Of a stretch of DNA of 64,000 nucleotides, positions 8,517-15,945 are shown piece by piece (the stretch's first letter is position 1; the number at the start of each line of letters is the position of its first letter). The translations under genes were made by a program, and so were the position numbers. The notes beneath the pieces were generated by a model. The model did no database searches. It saw only the letters and a list, made by a program, of their open reading frames with translations, and had not been told where the DNA came from. This DNA comes from Paenibacillus brasilensis (GTDB lineage: Bacteria > Bacillota > Bacilli > Paenibacillales > Paenibacillaceae). Where the stretch lies: assembly GCF_009363115.1 (NCBI RefSeq), contig NZ_CP045298.1:1317001-1381000 (forward strand), written 5' to 3'.

Positions 8517-9489
8517 AGGTGCGATCCGCCTTTCTGATCAGGAATATCAGGAACGGTCCGCCAATGACGGCCATAATAATAGAAGCCGGAATTTCGTTGG
8601 GAGCAAGCATCGTCCGCCCAAGCGTATCTGCGAGCAGAAGCAGCAAGCCGCCACCCAAGGCGGAGAATGGAATCAGCCACTTGTGATCCGAACCTACCAA
8701 ATAACGGGCACAATGGGGAACGAGCAGGCCGATAAAGGCGATAACTCCTGCGATGGCTGTAGCCGTTGCTGCCAGCAGCACGGCAACGACGGAAATCAAA
8801 AGTCGTGCGCGCGTCACATTGAATCCGAGGTTTTTAGCCGTTTTATCTTGAAGGGACAAGAAATTACACCAAGAAAACACAAGCATGGCCAAAATCAACC
8901 CCATTCCGCCGTAGGTCACGATCACCTCAACATCAACCCATTTTTTCATGGACAGGGTCGAGGTCGTGACCTGATTAATGCTGGTGACCGCATAACTTCC
9001 CCGATAGTTAAACGACTGCCCCAAACCGGAAAAAATGGCATTCACAGCCACCCCGATCAAGATCAGACGAATCGGGTGCAGACCTGACTTCCAGGAAAAT
9101 CCGTAGACCATCAGGCAGGCCAGCGCACCGCCGACAAAAGAAAAGAACGGCATCCAGAAATAAAGCGCCGGAAAGATCGTCACCGCAATCAGCGAGATCA
9201 ATGCCGCTCCCGAAGAAATACCGATAACCCCGGCATCTGCCAGCGGATTTTTCATGACAGCTTGCAGCAAGACGCCCGCCACTGCAAGAGCTGCTCCAGC
9301 CATCACAGCGACAATAATTCTCGGTAATCTCAAATCCTTAACCACATTGACCTGCTCATCTGTCCCTGTCCACAAACCTGTAACCAATTGACTCAAGTTG
9401 ACCTTGAGACTGCCCGTCATCGCCGAATACAAAATGACGCCGATAAGCAGGACGGTCACAATGATAATGCTCCAACCTTTTTTTGACAT
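8506..9489 (-). CDS. FecCD/IsdF-type heme permease
   Basis: 327 aa, about nine to ten hydrophobic helices, BtuC/FecCD family. Family landmarks: LRLPRIIVAVMAGAALAVAG, NPLADAGVIGISSGAA and GLLVPHCARYLVG (ATPase-coupling region). The N-terminal half resembles S. aureus IsdF more than siderophore permeases (my comparison from memory). AAGGAAG precedes the ATG. Followed by the ATPase with an 11-nt overlap and preceded by the broken isdE-like gene 15 nt away: one operon. Confidence 0.9.
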   Translation of the reverse strand: MSKKGWSIIIVTVLLIGVILYSAMTGSLKVNLSQLVTGLWTGTDEQVNVVKDLRLPRIIVAVMAGAALAVAGVLLQAVMKNPLADAGVIGISSGAALISLIAVTIFPALYFWMPFFSFVGGALACLMVYGFSWKSGLHPIRLILIGVAVNAIFSGLGQSFNYRGSYAVTSINQVTTSTLSMKKWVDVEVIVTYGGMGLILAMLVFSWCNFLSLQDKTAKNLGFNVTRARLLISVVAVLLAATATAIAGVIAFIGLLVPHCARYLVGSDHKWLIPFSALGGGLLLLLADTLGRTMLAPNEIPASIIMAVIGGPFLIFLIRKADRTYGH

Positions 9490-9504
9490 GTCATCAGCTT
9501 CCTT

Positions 9505-10331
9505 TTAGTTCGAAGGGTACAACATCTTCATCAACTCATCCAGCGCCGAGCTGGCAGCCAGATTGCCTGTGGTGCCAAACAGCGGCTCCGGCAGATCGTA
9601 GACGTGTCCTTTTTTTACTGCGTTAAAATGCTTCCAGATGTCGTTGGTTTTGAACTCATCGTCGAACATTTTGACCAGATCGCCAATATAGGAATGCTCG
9701 GTAGCCACCAGATAACTTCCCGGTACCCCCAGCAAAATCAGGACCTTAGGAGATTTCTTTCCCTTGATTTTCTGTTGAATCTCGGCTATTTTGGCATCCA
9801 AAGCTCCATTTATCTCTTTTGCCTTTTCGGCTTTATCAAACCTGTCCCCCAGCTTTTGGATTTCCTTTTGCATATTCGCAAGGCTTTCAAAATTCAAAAA
9901 TTCAGCATTGATATTCAAGTCCTTAAACTTGGGCTCCAGATCATATTTAAGCGTCGTGACCGATAATACATCGTCGGCTTCAGTGACATCACTTTTTCCA
10001 TATCAGGGCTCATCGGATTACCCACATCAGGGACATCGTTGTATCGGTCAGGCAGTGCTTTTGTACTTGTCGGCTTGCCTGCCAAATCCAAACCCAGTGC
10101 ATCCGTAATTTCCGTAATGGCTACCGTAGTTGCAACAATACGCGGGGTTTGGGCTTTATCATCAGACAACTTTCCTATGACCTCAGACGTTGCTGACGGT
10201 TTTGAACCATTGCTACTGCTCTGTTCAGCCTCTGCTCCTCCCGAGCATCCGGCAAGCAACAAGATTAGAATACCGATCAACATGTAAAAGCAGAATGATT
10301 TGCCTTGTGCAAAAGCTGTATAGCGTTTCAT
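9505..10331 (-). pseudogene. isdE: IsdE-like heme-binding lipoprotein, frameshifted and internally deleted
   Basis: The N-terminal part (10331 to about 9972) encodes a lipoprotein signal (LLLAGCSGG) and the IsdE-like segment RIVATTVAITEIT...GKPTSTKALPDRY...VGNPMSPDMEK. After KPT the frame breaks: restoring one base near 9972 gives GAT-GTA-TTA and continues into NINAEFLNFESLANMQ. Further on, GVPGSYLVATEHSYIGDLVK jumps directly to MFDDEFKTNDIWKHF. S. aureus IsdE has roughly 45 more residues between these, including His229, which with Met78 ligates heme. The gene therefore has a 1-nt deletion and an in-frame internal deletion and is almost certainly inactive. Start: ATG at 10331, 9-10 nt after GAGGTG. 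Confidence 0.85.
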
Positions 10332-10491
10332 GAAAATCAAATCACCTCAATTCAAAATATTAGAGAGGACAACATAAGCCCCAGCTTTTTCGGGTATGTA
10401 AATGCTGACAAGTCTTGATGCCTGGCACCAAGACTTGCTCGCATACAAATTATGCTGTTTATTTGGACATCATTGATGTCATAGCCTGAGT
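10332..10491. other. Short intergenic stretch with a small inverted repeat
   Basis: CAAGTCTTG (10409) and CAAGACTTG (10429) form a 9-bp hairpin without a U-tract. No Fur-like box was seen here, so the iron promoter of this operon was probably further upstream and lost in the NEAT-gene rearrangement. Confidence 0.4.
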
Positions 10492-12405
10492 TTACTTCAC
10501 TTTCAGGCTTGCTTCATCAAATTGGAACTGAACCGTATACCAGTGATCATATGGCACCCCGCCCAGGACCAAGCCAGGCACAATGACGTGGGTGTAGGCA
10601 CTGATTTTCCGAGACAAGTCCCCTACCTCGAATTGAACGACGCGCGTATCGCCGGATGTTGAGATTACTTCTACGTCTTTCAGGGTACCGTTCTGCTCCA
10701 CTTGTAGAACCGGCATCCAGGAGCTATTTTTCAAAGTGACTTGAATATAGCGCTTGTCTCCCTTTTCAATCAATGTAGCCGGCTTATCGAGGTAGCCATC
10801 CATAACAGAGGCTTCACCCGTCTTATCTTTAAATACGTTGTAATTGATCGTGTACTGCTTCTCAGTAGCTGCGGGCTGAACGGGTTGTTCCGCTACGGGC
10901 TTTTGTTCAGCCACAGGTGTGGTTATTTGTGCTGCTTTATCCGTAGAGGCTGGTGCCGGTTCAGCGCCGGTTGCAGTTGTAGCTGCACTTACTCCCTCAC
11001 CTTTAAGTGATGCACGGTCAAATTGAATTTGTCCGCCAAATTTTTCATTTAAAATGTATTTCTCAGGCAGATATACCTGCGCATATACACTCAGCTTTTT
11101 GTCCAAATCAGGGACTTCAAAGGCGATGGTGCTCGTGTCACCCTTTGTGCTGGAACCAATAATGGTCGGAGTGGTATACCGGCCTTCAAAATCGGTTTGG
11201 AATTGTTTCAAAGCCTGTCTGTCCGTAATGGTCAGATGAGCCTGAACCCTGCGTTCCCGCGCCATATGCTTTTTAGGGCCAGTACCAGCGTAGCTGACAC
11301 AGACCGTAAAGTAGTTTGATAAAGATTCGGGTTCACGGTATGCTGCAATTTGAGATTCAAAGCGCTCTAAAATGTGATCTATATCTAAATTGTAACGATT
11401 AGCTGCTTCAACAACATTCAGAAGTTCGGCAAAAATTTCATTTTCGCCAGCTATATACTCTACATAATCCGGCAGCACACTAACATCTCCAGACATAAGC
11501 CTATTTACGTACGTATTAATTTTGGCCCAACCTTGGAATAATCCTAACCAATGTTGTGATTCCGGGTCTTTCTCTTTTACCCAACTTAAATCAGTATGAG
11601 CCTTCAGGTGTTTTAGGCCTTGTTCATAATCGCCTCTTGCATCACAAGCATATGCACACAACAGATCTGCGTAAGCTATGTATACAAATGGTGGTCTGCT
11701 TGGCTTCTTATTAGATTCTTGTTTCATACCATAACGAATCTTTGCTCTTTTTTTCATCATCTGAGCGAATTGATATACTTTATGCCACTGGCTCAATGCT
11801 CGATATAAGTTTGCTAAGTCTTTCAATGCATCCAGTTGGTCCACTTCATCCAAACGATCAATAAAAGGCTCAAATCTAGCAGCCGTTTGGAGATTCTGAA
11901 TCTGGTCTTCCCCAATTCGAATCGTAAACAAGCGATACTGGCAGAACGCCAATCGCTCTGAATACTGCTGCTTTTCACTCTCGGACACTTTTTCATACAG
12001 ATAAGCCGCTGCATCCTTGTACCCTTTTTGGAACGAATCCTCAGCTACTTCAAAGAGCAGCGACGGATAAGTAGGACTATCTAGTAACAAACTTACAACT
12101 CGTTGTAAGCAATCCAACTGGTTAAGCTCAGCACATCGGTACACGAATGGGCTTATTTTTCGCCAGTTAAGTGGCGATTCTTCAATACACTCTTCAATAA
12201 AACGTTCGTAAAAATAATCCGGTGGTAGATTCATTCCCGCAGTAATACTGTCCAGTTGGTGAACAGAAATAGATCGGTTGCCCGTCACAATACCACTAAT
12301 TGTACCTACATTCAAATCAATAGTGTGACCAAACTCGGTCATGGTTAAGCCTTTCTGTTTTAGATACTTTACAATTTCTGCCCGAATCGTAGGTGTGTTT
12401 TCCAT
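10492..12405 (-). CDS. Chimera: XRE-TPR regulator fused to NEAT heme-binding domains
   Basis: 637 aa, one open frame. Residues 1-70 are an XRE helix-turn-helix (EFGHTIDLNVGTISGIVTGN); 75-358 are helical TPR-like repeats of the kind found in quorum/RRNPP-style regulators of Bacillales. At 361-376 the frame crosses a 47-bp sequence that also occurs at 13916. Residues about 385-465 are the C-terminal part of one NEAT domain, then an Ala/Pro/Glu linker, then a full NEAT domain (516-637) with heme motif YDHWY (YxxxY, 619-623). NEAT domains are normally outside the cell, but there is no signal peptide and no LPXTG. Two gene fragments appear to have been joined in frame. AAAGGGGGG precedes the ATG. 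Function of the product is doubtful; it sits upstream of the isdE-like/permease/ATPase genes. Confidence 0.8.
   Translation of the reverse strand: MENTPTIRAEIVKYLKQKGLTMTEFGHTIDLNVGTISGIVTGNRSISVHQLDSITAGMNLPPDYFYERFIEECIEESPLNWRKISPFVYRCAELNQLDCLQRVVSLLLDSPTYPSLLFEVAEDSFQKGYKDAAAYLYEKVSESEKQQYSERLAFCQYRLFTIRIGEDQIQNLQTAARFEPFIDRLDEVDQLDALKDLANLYRALSQWHKVYQFAQMMKKRAKIRYGMKQESNKKPSRPPFVYIAYADLLCAYACDARGDYEQGLKHLKAHTDLSWVKEKDPESQHWLGLFQGWAKINTYVNRLMSGDVSVLPDYVEYIAGENEIFAELLNVVEAANRYNLDIDHILERFESQIAAYREPESLSNYFTVCVSYAGTGPKKHMARERRVQAHLTITDRQALKQFQTDFEGRYTTPTIIGSSTKGDTSTIAFEVPDLDKKLSVYAQVYLPEKYILNEKFGGQIQFDRASLKGEGVSAATTATGAEPAPASTDKAAQITTPVAEQKPVAEQPVQPAATEKQYTINYNVFKDKTGEASVMDGYLDKPATLIEKGDKRYIQVTLKNSSWMPVLQVEQNGTLKDVEVISTSGDTRVVQFEVGDLSRKISAYTHVIVPGLVLGGVPYDHWYTVQFQFDEASLKVK
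11278..11324 (-). repeat. 47-bp inverted repeat, left copy
   Basis: On the minus strand this reads TTATCAAACTACTTTACGG... ending CTGGTACTGGCCC. It is identical over 47 nt to 13916-13962 on the plus strand. It marks the exact point where the XRE-TPR gene passes into NEAT sequence. Confidence 0.9.
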
Positions 12406-12667
12406 GGATAACCCCCCCTTTCAGCGTGGACTTTGGAATGTGCAAACTTAAACAAAAAGATGAATTGGAAATATTATAATATAATGAAAGTTTTGTATGT
12501 TTTCAATATACCATCTTTTGTAACAACAATAAATACCTCCTTTTGGAGAACATTGGATTATATAAGTGAAAATTCACAAGATACTTATGGATTATTAGGA
12601 GATTTTAAGATAGGTGACAGTCTGAAGAATGAAGTGGGTTTCTATAATCCGATAAGGAGGATATCAA
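12406..12667. other. Divergent intergenic region, AT-rich
   Basis: Lies between the XRE-TPR/NEAT chimera (minus) and the AbrB-like gene (plus). Several TATAAT-like boxes occur around 12475-12485. A long plus-strand frame (ATG 12484) continues out of frame into the AbrB-like gene; it has no ribosome-binding site and is not called. Confidence 0.4.
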
Positions 12668-13102
12668 ATGAAGAGCACTGGTATGACACGTCCCTTAGAT
12701 ACGTTAGGCCGAATTGTTATTCCCATAGAAATACGGAACACCATGGGGATTGAGATTGGCGAGCCTTTAGAATTTTTTATGGACGTAGAACAAGGTTTTA
12801 TGGGCTTAGGAAAGTATAGCAACGGGACTTCCTGTAAATTGTGCAATTCGACCCAGGATTTAAGCTATTTCAAAAGCTCTCTTTTATGTAAGCATTGTAT
12901 ACTCGACCTGAAGGGGAATGTAGGTGTTACTCCCATTCCTGTTACTCCTAAGGAAGAACATAAAGTCCGGCGGTCTACATTACAATTGCTTAAAAGTTTA
13001 CGAAAACTAATGCGTGAACATCCAGGAGCCAAGCAGAGCGAATACGCCGAATGGCTTGGCGTGTCCCAAGGCCGAATATCTCAGATTACAAAATTATTAT
13101 AG
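12668..13102 (+). CDS. AbrB-type regulator with zinc-knuckle and C-terminal HTH
   Basis: 144 aa. Residues 1-45 are a SpoVT/AbrB swapped-hairpin DNA-binding domain (MKSTGMTRPLDTLGRIVIPI..). Residues 57-78 hold two CxxC pairs (CKLC and CKHC), a likely zinc ribbon. Residues 115-144 form a helix-turn-helix (GAKQSEYAEWLGVSQGRISQ). The combination of AbrB plus zinc knuckle plus HTH in one short protein is unusual; each part alone is well known. AGGAGG lies 6-7 nt before the ATG. It is divergent from the XRE-TPR gene and upstream of the toxin-antitoxin region. Targets unknown. Confidence 0.8.
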   Translation: MKSTGMTRPLDTLGRIVIPIEIRNTMGIEIGEPLEFFMDVEQGFMGLGKYSNGTSCKLCNSTQDLSYFKSSLLCKHCILDLKGNVGVTPIPVTPKEEHKVRRSTLQLLKSLRKLMREHPGAKQSEYAEWLGVSQGRISQITKLL

Positions 13103-13240
13103 GGTATCGTTCGATTTTGAAGCAATTACCTGGATGGCCATAAGCTATTCGGAGATCCCGATCCACTTCTTTTCCGAACAATCACACCATAAAAAAAATG
13201 CCTGGCATAAATAAGCAGACATTTCATCCTCATGTATTTG

Positions 13241-13249
13241 TGGTATAAT
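13241..13249 (+). promoter_or_regulatory. Extended -10 promoter of the antisense RNA
   Basis: TGGTATAAT is a perfect extended -10 element; no good -35 is present. Transcription would start near 13257, just before a strong 5' hairpin. Confidence 0.6.
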
Positions 13250-13256
13250 GGATATA

Positions 13257-13395
13257 AATAAGAGTAGCCGCGATGTTAGCGCATCACGGCTACCCCGACA
13301 AAGGCCGGTGGGCAACCACGGCGAGATTTCAGTTCAATACGAAATGAAAAACCACCGGATTCCTAGGCTCCCATACCTATTCCCGGTGGTTTTTC
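13257..13395 (+). ncRNA. Candidate antitoxin RNA of a type I toxin-antitoxin module
   Basis: Inferred transcript of about 140 nt from the extended -10 box to the terminator. Its 5' end folds into GTAGCCG-C-GATG / CATC-A-CGGCTAC (13264-13293). Its 3' end is the hairpin AAAAACCACCGG/CCGGTGGTTTTT. No ribosome-binding site plus ORF is seen inside. It converges on the toxin mRNA and overlaps it over about 50 nt at the 3' ends, as RatA does with txpA and as in par_pAD1. Confidence 0.6.
13347..13394. terminator. Shared bidirectional terminator of the toxin and antitoxin transcripts
   Basis: Perfect 12-bp stem AAAAACCACCGG / CCGGTGGTTTTT with poly-U on either strand. The toxin stop codon (13377-13379) lies inside the loop, so the two RNAs overlap here. 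Confidence 0.8.
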
Positions 13396-13505
13396 TTATC
13401 TTTACGTGATTGTTTCCATGCTTGAACCAAAGTCTTCAGACCAGTAGTAATACTGACCACCTTCAGCACAGCGTCAAGAATCTTCACGATCAGATCAAGT
13501 GACAC
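13377..13505 (-). CDS. Candidate type I toxin, 42-aa membrane peptide
   Basis: 42 aa: hydrophobic amphipathic helix (MSLDLIVKILDAVLKVVSIT) followed by a strongly basic tail (KQSRKDKKNHRE), the usual shape of type I toxins. Start GTG at 13505 is 7 nt after GGGGG of AAAGGGGGTG. Both start and ribosome-binding site are locked in a hairpin (13500-13540), as in several known toxin mRNAs. An extended -10 box (TGCTATAAT) lies upstream at 13568-13576. The stop falls in the loop of the shared terminator. I do not recognise a named toxin family. It might instead be a small membrane peptide with another role. Confidence 0.6.
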   Translation of the reverse strand: MSLDLIVKILDAVLKVVSITTGLKTLVQAWKQSRKDKKNHRE

Positions 13506-13540
13506 GGCAGCACCCCCTTTCGGGTAGCTTCGCCGTGTCA
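13500..13540 (-). promoter_or_regulatory. Hairpin sequestering the toxin start site
   Basis: GACACGGC (13501-13508) pairs with GCCGTGTC (13532-13539), and inner AGC-ACCC pairs with GGGT-GCT with one bulge. The start codon and the Shine-Dalgarno run both lie inside the stem. Confidence 0.7.
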
Positions 13541-13567
13541 TTCCCCACCGGTTACCTTGTCCAATCC

Positions 13568-13576
13568 ATTATAGCA
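13568..13576 (-). promoter_or_regulatory. Extended -10 promoter of the toxin mRNA
   Basis: TGCTATAAT on the minus strand; predicted start near 13561, giving a 5' leader of about 56 nt that contains the sequestering hairpin. Confidence 0.55.
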
Positions 13577-13607
13577 TATTTTGGGATAGTGGCCCCCAAA
13601 AATAGAC

Positions 13608-13883
13608 TTAGCTAAAGTAATCTTTCATAAATGTGACATAATCAGTTTTAAAGTAAATTGAATCTGATTCTATCGTAATATCGTCAATAGATGGGGTAAT
13701 AGCAGCGTCGCTGATACCACCCGCAAACGTCTGCAAATCACTGGAAAACCTCTGTTGAAAGTTCCTGAAACGGTGAGTATCGGAACAAAATCGAATCTCA
13801 GGTGCTATTTTCCAGAGGATCGTTTGAATTTTTGGCCTGTTGAAGTGCCAGGTTCCGATGCAAAAAATAAATTTGGAACATCG
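13608..13883 (-). pseudogene. Possible C-terminal gene remnant
   Basis: Open frame of 91 codons with no usable start near its 5' end. It includes FQQRFSSDLQTFAGGISDAA and ends SIYFKTDYVTFMKDYFS before TAA. The composition looks like a real protein end, but no family is recognised. The opposite strand is also open over much of this stretch, so the coding direction is not certain. It lies between the toxin promoter and the right 47-bp repeat. Confidence 0.3.
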
Positions 13884-13915
13884 TTAAGTCGTTGTGGTTA
13901 TGGTGTTTTTGATAC

Positions 13916-13962
13916 GTTATCAAACTACTTTACGGTCTGTGTCAGCTACGCTGGTACTGGCC
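13916..13962 (+). repeat. 47-bp inverted repeat, right copy
   Basis: Identical over 47 nt to the minus strand of 11278-11324. It abuts the 5'-truncated Crp/Fnr fragment. The two copies face each other in inverted orientation across about 2.6 kb holding the XRE-TPR, AbrB-like and toxin-antitoxin genes. Confidence 0.9.
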
Positions 13963-14099
13963 CAGCAAGGGAGCCCTATGAGGCGTTTCTGCTCAAATAT
14001 CCTGGGTTGGAGAAGAGAATTCCTCAGTATCATGTCGCTTCTTACATAGGTGTATCTCCTGTATCGTTAAGCAGGTTGCTCCGAAGCGAACTGCATTAA
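13963..14099 (+). pseudogene. Crp/Fnr regulator, C-terminal fragment
   Basis: Only about 44 residues remain: AREPYEAFLLKYPGLEKRI followed by QYHVASYIGVSPVSLSRL, the classic helix-turn-helix of the Crp/Fnr C-terminus, ending at TAA. The cNMP-binding domain is missing and is replaced upstream by the 47-bp repeat, which happens to be in frame. A real terminator follows, so the 3' end is original. It cannot sense ligand and is probably inactive. Confidence 0.8.
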
Positions 14100-14118
14100 C
14101 CTATGTTAATGCAGTTTG
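14091..14118 (+). terminator. Terminator of the crp fragment
   Basis: 10-bp stem CTGCATTAAC/GTTAATGCAG overlapping the stop codon, followed by TTT. Confidence 0.6.
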
Positions 14119-14175
14119 ATTCCTGATCGATTACAAAATCCGCAGAATTCAATATTTCTATAGGGAGAAGTGCAG

Positions 14176-14514
14176 ATGCGGTATATGATGATCGTGTTAT
14201 TGGAGTTTTATCCTTCCTGGCTCGCATTATCTCGGGAAGAGCGCAATAATCATGCTGCTTCTTTGCAGAAGATCGTCCAAAAATACAATCAGCATGTTCA
14301 GGCCCGCTTTTTTGATGCTGAGGCGCTTCCGGGGAAGGAATTTACGGATTTTGTGGTATGTGAAGTAGACGATATGAAGCAGTATCACTATATGTGGGAA
14401 GAAATTAGAGACTCCTTGGTTTACACCCAGGGATACATGAAAATTAAAGATGTCATTATGGGCATGGAAAATGCTTTTAAGTCCTATGAGTCGGAAGTGC
14501 TCAAAATGAATTGA
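14176..14514 (+). CDS. Darcynin-family protein
   Basis: 112 aa, soluble alpha/beta protein of dimeric alpha-beta-barrel type. The patterns FYPSWLALSREERNNH, ARFFDAEAL and DFVVCEVDDM match the darcynin family, whose function is unknown. The ATG at 14176, 5 nt after GGGAGAAG, is preferred over the in-frame GTG at 14170. It follows the crp fragment, a usual neighbour in which a Crp-like regulator controls a small enzyme. Here the regulator is truncated. Confidence 0.75.
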   Translation: MRYMMIVLLEFYPSWLALSREERNNHAASLQKIVQKYNQHVQARFFDAEALPGKEFTDFVVCEVDDMKQYHYMWEEIRDSLVYTQGYMKIKDVIMGMENAFKSYESEVLKMN

Positions 14515-14528
14515 TCAAGTTAGTATGT

Positions 14529-14570
14529 AAAAAGACCGGAAAAACTCTGTGAGTGAAGTCCGGTCTTTTT
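14529..14570. terminator. Bidirectional terminator
   Basis: AAAAAGACCGGA (14529) pairs with TCCGGTCTTTTT (14559). It separates the convergent darcynin and carboxymuconolactone-decarboxylase-like genes. Confidence 0.9.
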
Positions 14571-14595
14571 ATCAACTTGCCTTATCGGTGAATAA

Positions 14596-15363
14596 CTATG
14601 TTAAAAATATCTTTTTGGCAACATTTATAGCATTCAAGACTTTAGGAAATCCCGTGTATGGGTAGCATTGCAGTAATGCCTCAATCACTTCTTGTCTCGT
14701 TAGACCTACACGAATGGAGGCATTGAGATGAACGTGCAACTGTGGCTCGCATCCACCTTGAGCAGTTAAGGCTCCTAATGTGACGAGTTGGCGCTGTTTA
14801 GGGTTTAGTCCTGAGCGGCTGTAGATTTCACCAAACGCAAATTCAATGATTTGTTCAGCTAATACAGGGGCAATCTCGGCAAGTGAATCGGCAACCGCCT
14901 CACCATGTTTGCCGTCGATTTCTTGAAGTTTTGCTATGCCTCTTTCCCGTCGTTCCCCTACAGAATGTAGTAGTTCGTCCTCGATGTTTACTTCGATATT
15001 TTGTTCTGTAAAAAGTTGTTTCGCAACGGTAATGGCATTTAAAGCACGAGGAACGCCGCAAAACGGAATACAATGGGTGGCAATTTCAATAATTTCGTTC
15101 GGCGTAATTCCAACTTTCAAACCGAAGTTCATGTGCCATTTGAGTTGATTTGGAGTATCACCTAACGATGTTAACGCAGAGATCACGATCATTTCTCTTT
15201 GTTGATAGGTGAGTACGGGATTATTGAAAACTTGCCCAAAAAATTCAATAATGTACCGACTTATGTGGGGAGATACATCGCTTAAAGCATGAATAATCGC
15301 TTGGATTCCTGCTTCATCAGTTTCTTGAAAATGTTTTTTTCCATTTTCATAGTTTGAGTTCAT
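14596..15363 (-). CDS. Carboxymuconolactone decarboxylase-like protein with two CMD domains
   Basis: 255 aa made of two homologous CMD/AhpD-type helical domains (about 30-120 and 165-250), each with the pattern QRE/KQR..V..ALT..G and HxxxxxxVG[IL]T..E. The first has THCIPFCGVP (C-x3-C), the second QGGCEPQLHVH; neither has the CxxC of peroxidase AhpD. Likely a small-molecule decarboxylase or redox enzyme; substrate unknown. GGAGG precedes the ATG. It follows the truncated NEAT gene by 19 nt on the same strand. Confidence 0.85.
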   Translation of the reverse strand: MNSNYENGKKHFQETDEAGIQAIIHALSDVSPHISRYIIEFFGQVFNNPVLTYQQREMIVISALTSLGDTPNQLKWHMNFGLKVGITPNEIIEIATHCIPFCGVPRALNAITVAKQLFTEQNIEVNIEDELLHSVGERRERGIAKLQEIDGKHGEAVADSLAEIAPVLAEQIIEFAFGEIYSRSGLNPKQRQLVTLGALTAQGGCEPQLHVHLNASIRVGLTRQEVIEALLQCYPYTGFPKVLNAINVAKKIFLT

Positions 15364-15382
15364 CGCTTAATTGCCTCCAGTT

Positions 15383-15945
15383 TTAAGGTTTTCTATTTCC
15401 CGGTACTTCTAATGTAGTTTTATTGCTGCTCGAAGTCAAATATAGGTTTTTACAATATGGGATGCCACCCAAATCCAATCCAGGTACGATCACATGTGTA
15501 TTCACTGTCACTTTATCCGACAGATTTGGCACTTCAAATTGTACTGTTCTTGTATCTGCAGCGGTCGATTGATCAACCACCTGAGCTTCTGAACCATTTA
15601 CTTTAAACGTTTTAATCCAACTGCTCTTGTCCATTTTGATCTGAATCACATTTTTACCGGACTGTCTTAACAGCGTGGCTGGTTTTTGCATGTAGCCATC
15701 CATCACAGATATTTCATTGCTTCCGTTTTTGAGTACAGAAAAATCAATACTATATCTGCCGTTTTCAGTCACAGGAGTTGTACCGCCATCCGTTCCTTTC
15801 ACCGCAAGGCTGCTACGGTCAAATTGCAGACGAATCTTATGATCCATTTCATATACCGATCCATTAAAACTCGTACTTACGTGGACTTGTGCATTCAGAA
15901 TAGCGTCCAAATCCGCTATTTTAAATTTCACAACACGTGTGTCAG
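15383..15945 (-). pseudogene. NEAT-domain heme-binding protein, 5'-truncated
   Basis: The remaining frame encodes the C-terminal half of one NEAT domain (SDTRVVKFKIADLDA...HKIRLQFDRSSLAV), a Gly/Thr linker and a second NEAT domain (SVMDGYMQKPATLL...SSWIKTFKVNG...HVIVPGLDLGGIPY). The end reads PYCKNLYLTSSSNK where the heme motif YxxxY would be expected, so the last strand is altered or shifted. Signal peptide and first domain are missing. Upstream of about 15945 the frame simply continues through the antisense of an ATPase fragment. It is a paralogue of the NEAT part of the chimera at 10492. Confidence 0.8.

Noticed and set aside
12433..12753. 106-codon plus-strand frame before the AbrB-like gene
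   Set aside because: No ribosome-binding site and it overlaps the well-supported AbrB-like start in another frame.
13755..14099. 114-codon plus-strand ORF as one gene
   Set aside because: Only the last 44 codons are Crp-like; the first part crosses the 47-bp repeat and unrelated sequence, so it is an accidental fusion, not a gene start.
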